Shown piece after piece: positions 3,772 through 6,747 of a stretch of 6,747 bases of DNA. Each line of letters begins with the position of its first letter. Position 1 is the stretch's first letter. The notes under the pieces were generated by a model. The model worked only from the letters and a program-made list of their open reading frames with translations, searched no databases and was not told the origin of the DNA. The stretch comes from CAYHBS01 sp964360995. GTDB lineage: Bacteria > Patescibacteriota > Minisyncoccia > Ryanbacterales > HO2-45-13. Both the position numbers and the translations under genes were made by a program. The stretch covers positions 1 through 6,747 of the forward strand of contig CAYHYZ010000032.1 in the NCBI GenBank assembly GCA_964360995.1. The letters are read 5' to 3'.

Positions 3772-6237
3772 ATGAAAGAAAAAAAGGACAAGACTCCTGA
3801 GCCCACCGAACAAACCCCACGACAAGGACGCGTCAGCATTGGGGACATCGTTTCAGAAATGCAGCAGTCATATCTCGACTACGCAATGTCGGTGATTGTG
3901 TCGCGCGCGCTCCCCGACGTACGTGACGGCCTCAAACCCGTGCTCCGCCGCATTCTCTATGCGATGCGCGAACTTGGGCTTACGCATCACGGGAAACCAC
4001 GAAAGTCGGCCACCGTCGTCGGAGAAGTGCTTGGAAAATATCACCCACACGGCGACTCATCAGTGTATGAAGCCATGGTACGCATGGCGCAAACATTTTC
4101 TTTTCGCTATCCACTAGTGATTGGTCAGGGAAATTTCGGCTCTATTGACGGAGACGCGCCGGCTGCGATGCGGTACACCGAAGCAAAAATGGCACCCATT
4201 GCCGCACAGCTCCTCACCGATATCGAAAAAAATACTGTGGATTTTGTTCCAAACTATGACGGGACCAAGCGTGAGCCCACGTATCTTCCAGCCGCATTTC
4301 CTAATTTATTAGTGAACGGATCAATCGGCATCGCGGTGGGAATGGCAACAAATATTCCTCCACACAATCTCACCGAAATTATCAATGGCACTATGCACCT
4401 GATCGATAATCCCAAAGCGGACGTTGACGACTTAATGCAATTTATTACTGGGCCAGATTTTCCAACGGGCGGACTCATTTTTAATCAGAAAGATGTTCGA
4501 GAGGCATATACTACGGGTCGCGGAGGAATTGTGACGCGCGGAGAAGCTGAAATTGAAGAGCGAAAAGGTGGTCATCAAATTATCATCAGCTCTATCCCCT
4601 ATCAAGTAAACAAGTCTGAAATGATTTCGAAAATGGCAGACTTGGTGCATGAGAAAAAATTAGATGGCATTCGTGACATTCGCGATGAATCCGATCGCGA
4701 TGGACTACGAGTCGTTATTGATCTTAAGGGAGACGCCTACCCACAAAAAGTACTCAACTACCTTTATAAGCACACCGACCTGGAACGCACCTTCCATTGT
4801 AATATTCTTGCGCTCATTGACGGCATTCAGCCAAAGACACTTTCCCTACGCGACATTCTCGATGAATTCGTAAAGTCTCGCATACTCGTAGTGGAGCGCC
4901 GCACCAAGTACGATCTCGACGTTGCCAAAAAACGCGTACACATTCTTGAGGGGCTTTCTATCGCCCTGAACAATATTGAGGCCGTTATTAAAGTGATTAA
5001 GTCATCCAAAGATCGCGTAGGGGCGCGTGAAGGTCTCATAAAAAAGTTTAAGCTCTCAGAACTGCAGGCAAATGCCATTTTGGAAATGCGACTTCATACG
5101 CTCGCCGGTCTGGAACGAAAACAAATTGAAGATGAACTCAAAGAAAAGCGCGCACTCGTGGCAGCGCTCGAGTCGCTCTTGAAAAGCCCGAAGAAAATCC
5201 GAGATCTGATCAAAACAGAACTCACGGAACTCAAAGAGCGTCACGGAGATGAGCGCCGCACAAAGCTGGTTAAATCTGCTGCGAAATCTATTTCACTTGA
5301 AGACACTATCCCCGACGAAGAGCATATCATGATCCTCACTGCAGGTGGGTACTTAAAACGCGTGCGTCCACAGGCGTACCGCGCGCAGCGCCGGGGTGGC
5401 AAAGGAGTGATTGGCGCTTCCGAAGAAGATATTGTGCTCAGATTTGTGAACGCGTCTACTCATGATGATCTCCTTTTCTTCTCGAGTCGTGGCAAGGTAT
5501 ATCAAACAAAGATGTATGAAATCCCTGAATCATCCCGCACCGCCAAAGGAAAGGCTATCCAGAACTTCCTCTCACTGGGCCCAGGGGAAACCATCACATC
5601 GGTACTTGCCCTTCCTAAATCACAGAAAGGAAAGGAGGCCGCTCTCGTGATGACCACAGAACGTGGTATCATGAAGAAAACAAGTGCAGCTCAGTTCCAA
5701 GACGTGCGCAAAAGCGGCATCATCGCAATCTCGCTTGATAAAAATGACGCGCTAAAATGGGCAAGTATTGTGCAAATAGGAGATGAGATGATGCTGATCA
5801 CCAAGCGTGGAAATGCGATTCATTTCAAAGAATCGGAGCTGCGCGAAATGGGACGGAGCGCACGCGGAGTACGAGGAATTCTCCTTAAGAACAATGATGT
5901 CGTGATTGGAGCCGAAGTGATTACGAAAGGAAATACTGAAGCGGAAATGTTCCTGATTTCCGAAAACGGACATGGAAAACGCACTCGGGTGAAAGAGTTT
6001 AAAGTGCAGCGGCGGGGCGGATCGGGCATCCGCGCAATGGGTGTGAGCGTCAAAACAGGCACATTGGTCACAAGCACCATGGTGAAGGGCGACGAAGAGT
6101 TCATTGCTATCTCACAAAAAGGAAAAACGATTCGAACCACATTAAAAGAAATTCGCCTACTTTCTCGATCAGCACAAGGCGTGCGTATTATGAAACTCGA
6201 AGATGGAGATCATATTGTTTCAATGACCACCCTATGA
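3772..6237 (+). CDS. gyrA: DNA gyrase subunit A
   Basis: GyrA is the DNA-cleaving subunit of gyrase, which with GyrB (not in the window) introduces negative supercoils using ATP. At 821 residues it is full length. The breakage-reunion domain holds the quinolone-resistance region KYHPHGDSSVYE (residues 89-100) and the catalytic Tyr135 in AAMRYTE. Positions equivalent to E. coli Ser83 and Asp87 are Ser96 and Glu100, not classical resistance changes. A tower/coiled-coil region with the EMRLHTLAGLERK segment (438-450) follows. The C-terminal domain shows six beta-pinwheel blades, with the canonical GyrA box QRRGGKG at 539-545 in blade 1, which marks gyrase rather than topoisomerase IV. A box-like QRRGGSG recurs at 746-752 in blade 5. 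No acidic tail follows blade 6. The N-terminus has a charged extension of about 13 residues relative to E. coli. No Shine-Dalgarno sequence precedes the ATG, and the stop overlaps the next gene as ATGA. Confidence 0.98.
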   Translation: MKEKKDKTPEPTEQTPRQGRVSIGDIVSEMQQSYLDYAMSVIVSRALPDVRDGLKPVLRRILYAMRELGLTHHGKPRKSATVVGEVLGKYHPHGDSSVYEAMVRMAQTFSFRYPLVIGQGNFGSIDGDAPAAMRYTEAKMAPIAAQLLTDIEKNTVDFVPNYDGTKREPTYLPAAFPNLLVNGSIGIAVGMATNIPPHNLTEIINGTMHLIDNPKADVDDLMQFITGPDFPTGGLIFNQKDVREAYTTGRGGIVTRGEAEIEERKGGHQIIISSIPYQVNKSEMISKMADLVHEKKLDGIRDIRDESDRDGLRVVIDLKGDAYPQKVLNYLYKHTDLERTFHCNILALIDGIQPKTLSLRDILDEFVKSRILVVERRTKYDLDVAKKRVHILEGLSIALNNIEAVIKVIKSSKDRVGAREGLIKKFKLSELQANAILEMRLHTLAGLERKQIEDELKEKRALVAALESLLKSPKKIRDLIKTELTELKERHGDERRTKLVKSAAKSISLEDTIPDEEHIMILTAGGYLKRVRPQAYRAQRRGGKGVIGASEEDIVLRFVNASTHDDLLFFSSRGKVYQTKMYEIPESSRTAKGKAIQNFLSLGPGETITSVLALPKSQKGKEAALVMTTERGIMKKTSAAQFQDVRKSGIIAISLDKNDALKWASIVQIGDEMMLITKRGNAIHFKESELREMGRSARGVRGILLKNNDVVIGAEVITKGNTEAEMFLISENGHGKRTRVKEFKVQRRGGSGIRAMGVSVKTGTLVTSTMVKGDEEFIAISQKGKTIRTTLKEIRLLSRSAQGVRIMKLEDGDHIVSMTTL

Positions 6238-6747
6238 TTGGGGGGATGATGGATCCAACACAGCTCCTTGAACACATTGATATACACGGCAATATGCAAG
6301 TTGCCGATTTTGGTTCGGGTATTGGGCATCTCACCATGGTCATTGCGCGTCGCATTGCAAAAGGAGGAATGGTACATGCATTTGATGTACAAAAAGAAGC
6401 GCTTGAGACGCTCCGGCGAGATGCGCGCACGGCGGGTATATTAAATATTCAGGCACTCTGGACTGATCTCGAAACACCACGCGGATCAAAGCTCGCGGAT
6501 CGCAGTATGGATCTCGTCATTATTGCCAATGTCCTGTTCCAGTCTGATATGAAAGATGTGATGGTTGCAGAAGCCGTGCGCATACTGAAGCCCACAGGAC
6601 AGGTGGTCATTAGTGATTGGCTTCCGGAATCCGCGATTGTTGGGCCCCCATCGAATCGTCGAATCCCAAAAGACAGCATGAAATCACTCTTCCAAAAAAC
6701 ACATATGAAATTTGTTAAAGAAATCCCTGCGGGAGCACATCATTACG
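6234..6747 (+). CDS. Class I SAM-dependent methyltransferase (3' end outside window)
   Basis: The 171 visible residues form a Rossmann-like SAM-binding domain. Motif I is VADFGSGIGHL (residues 23-33), the acidic residue after strand 2 is Asp51 in HAFDVQKEAL, Asp78 in TDLE is the likely adenine contact, motif IV is MDLVIIANVLFQ (92-103) and the post-motif LKPTGQVVISDW lies at 118-129. This UbiE/Methyltransf_11-like pattern does not reveal the substrate. The ATG at 6234 overlaps the gyrA stop (ATGA), implying translational coupling. In-frame ATGs at 6246 and 6249, just after a run of six G, are alternative starts and would fit a protein beginning MDPTQLLEHI. The reading frame is still open at the window edge, ending AGAHHY, so perhaps 10-30 residues are missing. 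It is the fourth gene of the MBL-gyrA cluster. It is most likely a small-molecule or generic methyltransferase; a role on rRNA or gyrase is not supported. Confidence 0.88.
   Translation, partial: MIGGMMDPTQLLEHIDIHGNMQVADFGSGIGHLTMVIARRIAKGGMVHAFDVQKEALETLRRDARTAGILNIQALWTDLETPRGSKLADRSMDLVIIANVLFQSDMKDVMVAEAVRILKPTGQVVISDWLPESAIVGPPSNRRIPKDSMKSLFQKTHMKFVKEIPAGAHHY

Noticed and set aside
4039..4074. Quinolone-resistance mutation (Glu at the E. coli Asp87 position)
   Set aside because: Glu is the normal residue here in many bacteria such as B. subtilis, and the key Ser is retained.
3772..6237. Topoisomerase IV subunit A (ParC)
   Set aside because: The canonical GyrA box QRRGGKG and six complete pinwheel blades indicate gyrase A.
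1..6747. Recoded UGA or other alternative genetic code
   Set aside because: UGA ends gyrA and the small minus-strand gene, and no in-frame UGA interrupts any recognised domain.
1..6747. tRNA, rRNA, CRISPR array, insertion sequence or riboswitch
   Set aside because: No cloverleaf, direct-repeat array, terminal inverted repeats or long structured leader was found; intergenic spaces are too short for most of these.

Overview
The window most resembles a piece of a Candidate Phyla Radiation (Patescibacteria, probably Parcubacteria-like) genome. The reasons are a four-domain ribosomal protein S1, a gyrA operon that begins with a degenerate metallo-beta-lactamase-fold protein and ends with a small class I methyltransferase, very short intergenic gaps, start codons mostly without Shine-Dalgarno sequences, and base composition near 50% GC. 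TGA is used as a stop (gyrA and the small minus-strand gene), so the UGA=Gly code of Gracilibacteria/Absconditabacteria does not apply. The lineage call is inference from remembered family and neighbourhood patterns, not from a search.

Layout: (1) 1-1161, plus strand: the 3' part of mfd (transcription-repair coupling factor), entered just before the P-loop and followed by a strong intrinsic terminator (1183-1216). (2) 1219-1548, minus strand: a small unrecognised acidic, helix-rich protein. (3) 1585-1636: a perfect 34-bp palindrome plus a T-rich tail on the minus strand, the terminator of the S1 gene. (4) 1644-2837, minus strand: ribosomal protein S1. (5) 2838-2942: a divergent promoter region with -10 boxes so close to the S1 and MBL start codons that both messages look leaderless or nearly so. 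(6) 2943-6747, plus strand: a tight cluster of an MBL-fold protein, a 70-residue single-span membrane protein, gyrA, and a SAM-dependent methyltransferase cut by the window end.

The genes serve DNA topology (GyrA), transcription-coupled repair (Mfd) and translation (S1), so this is a core informational region and not a mobile island. No transposase, integrase, tRNA, rRNA, CRISPR or phage gene was seen. The points most worth a second look are the broken Mfd P-loop, which two compensating one-base indels would restore to consensus; the missing C-terminal D7 domain of Mfd; the loss of nearly all expected metal ligands in the MBL protein; and the paired leaderless divergent promoters between S1 and the gyrA operon.
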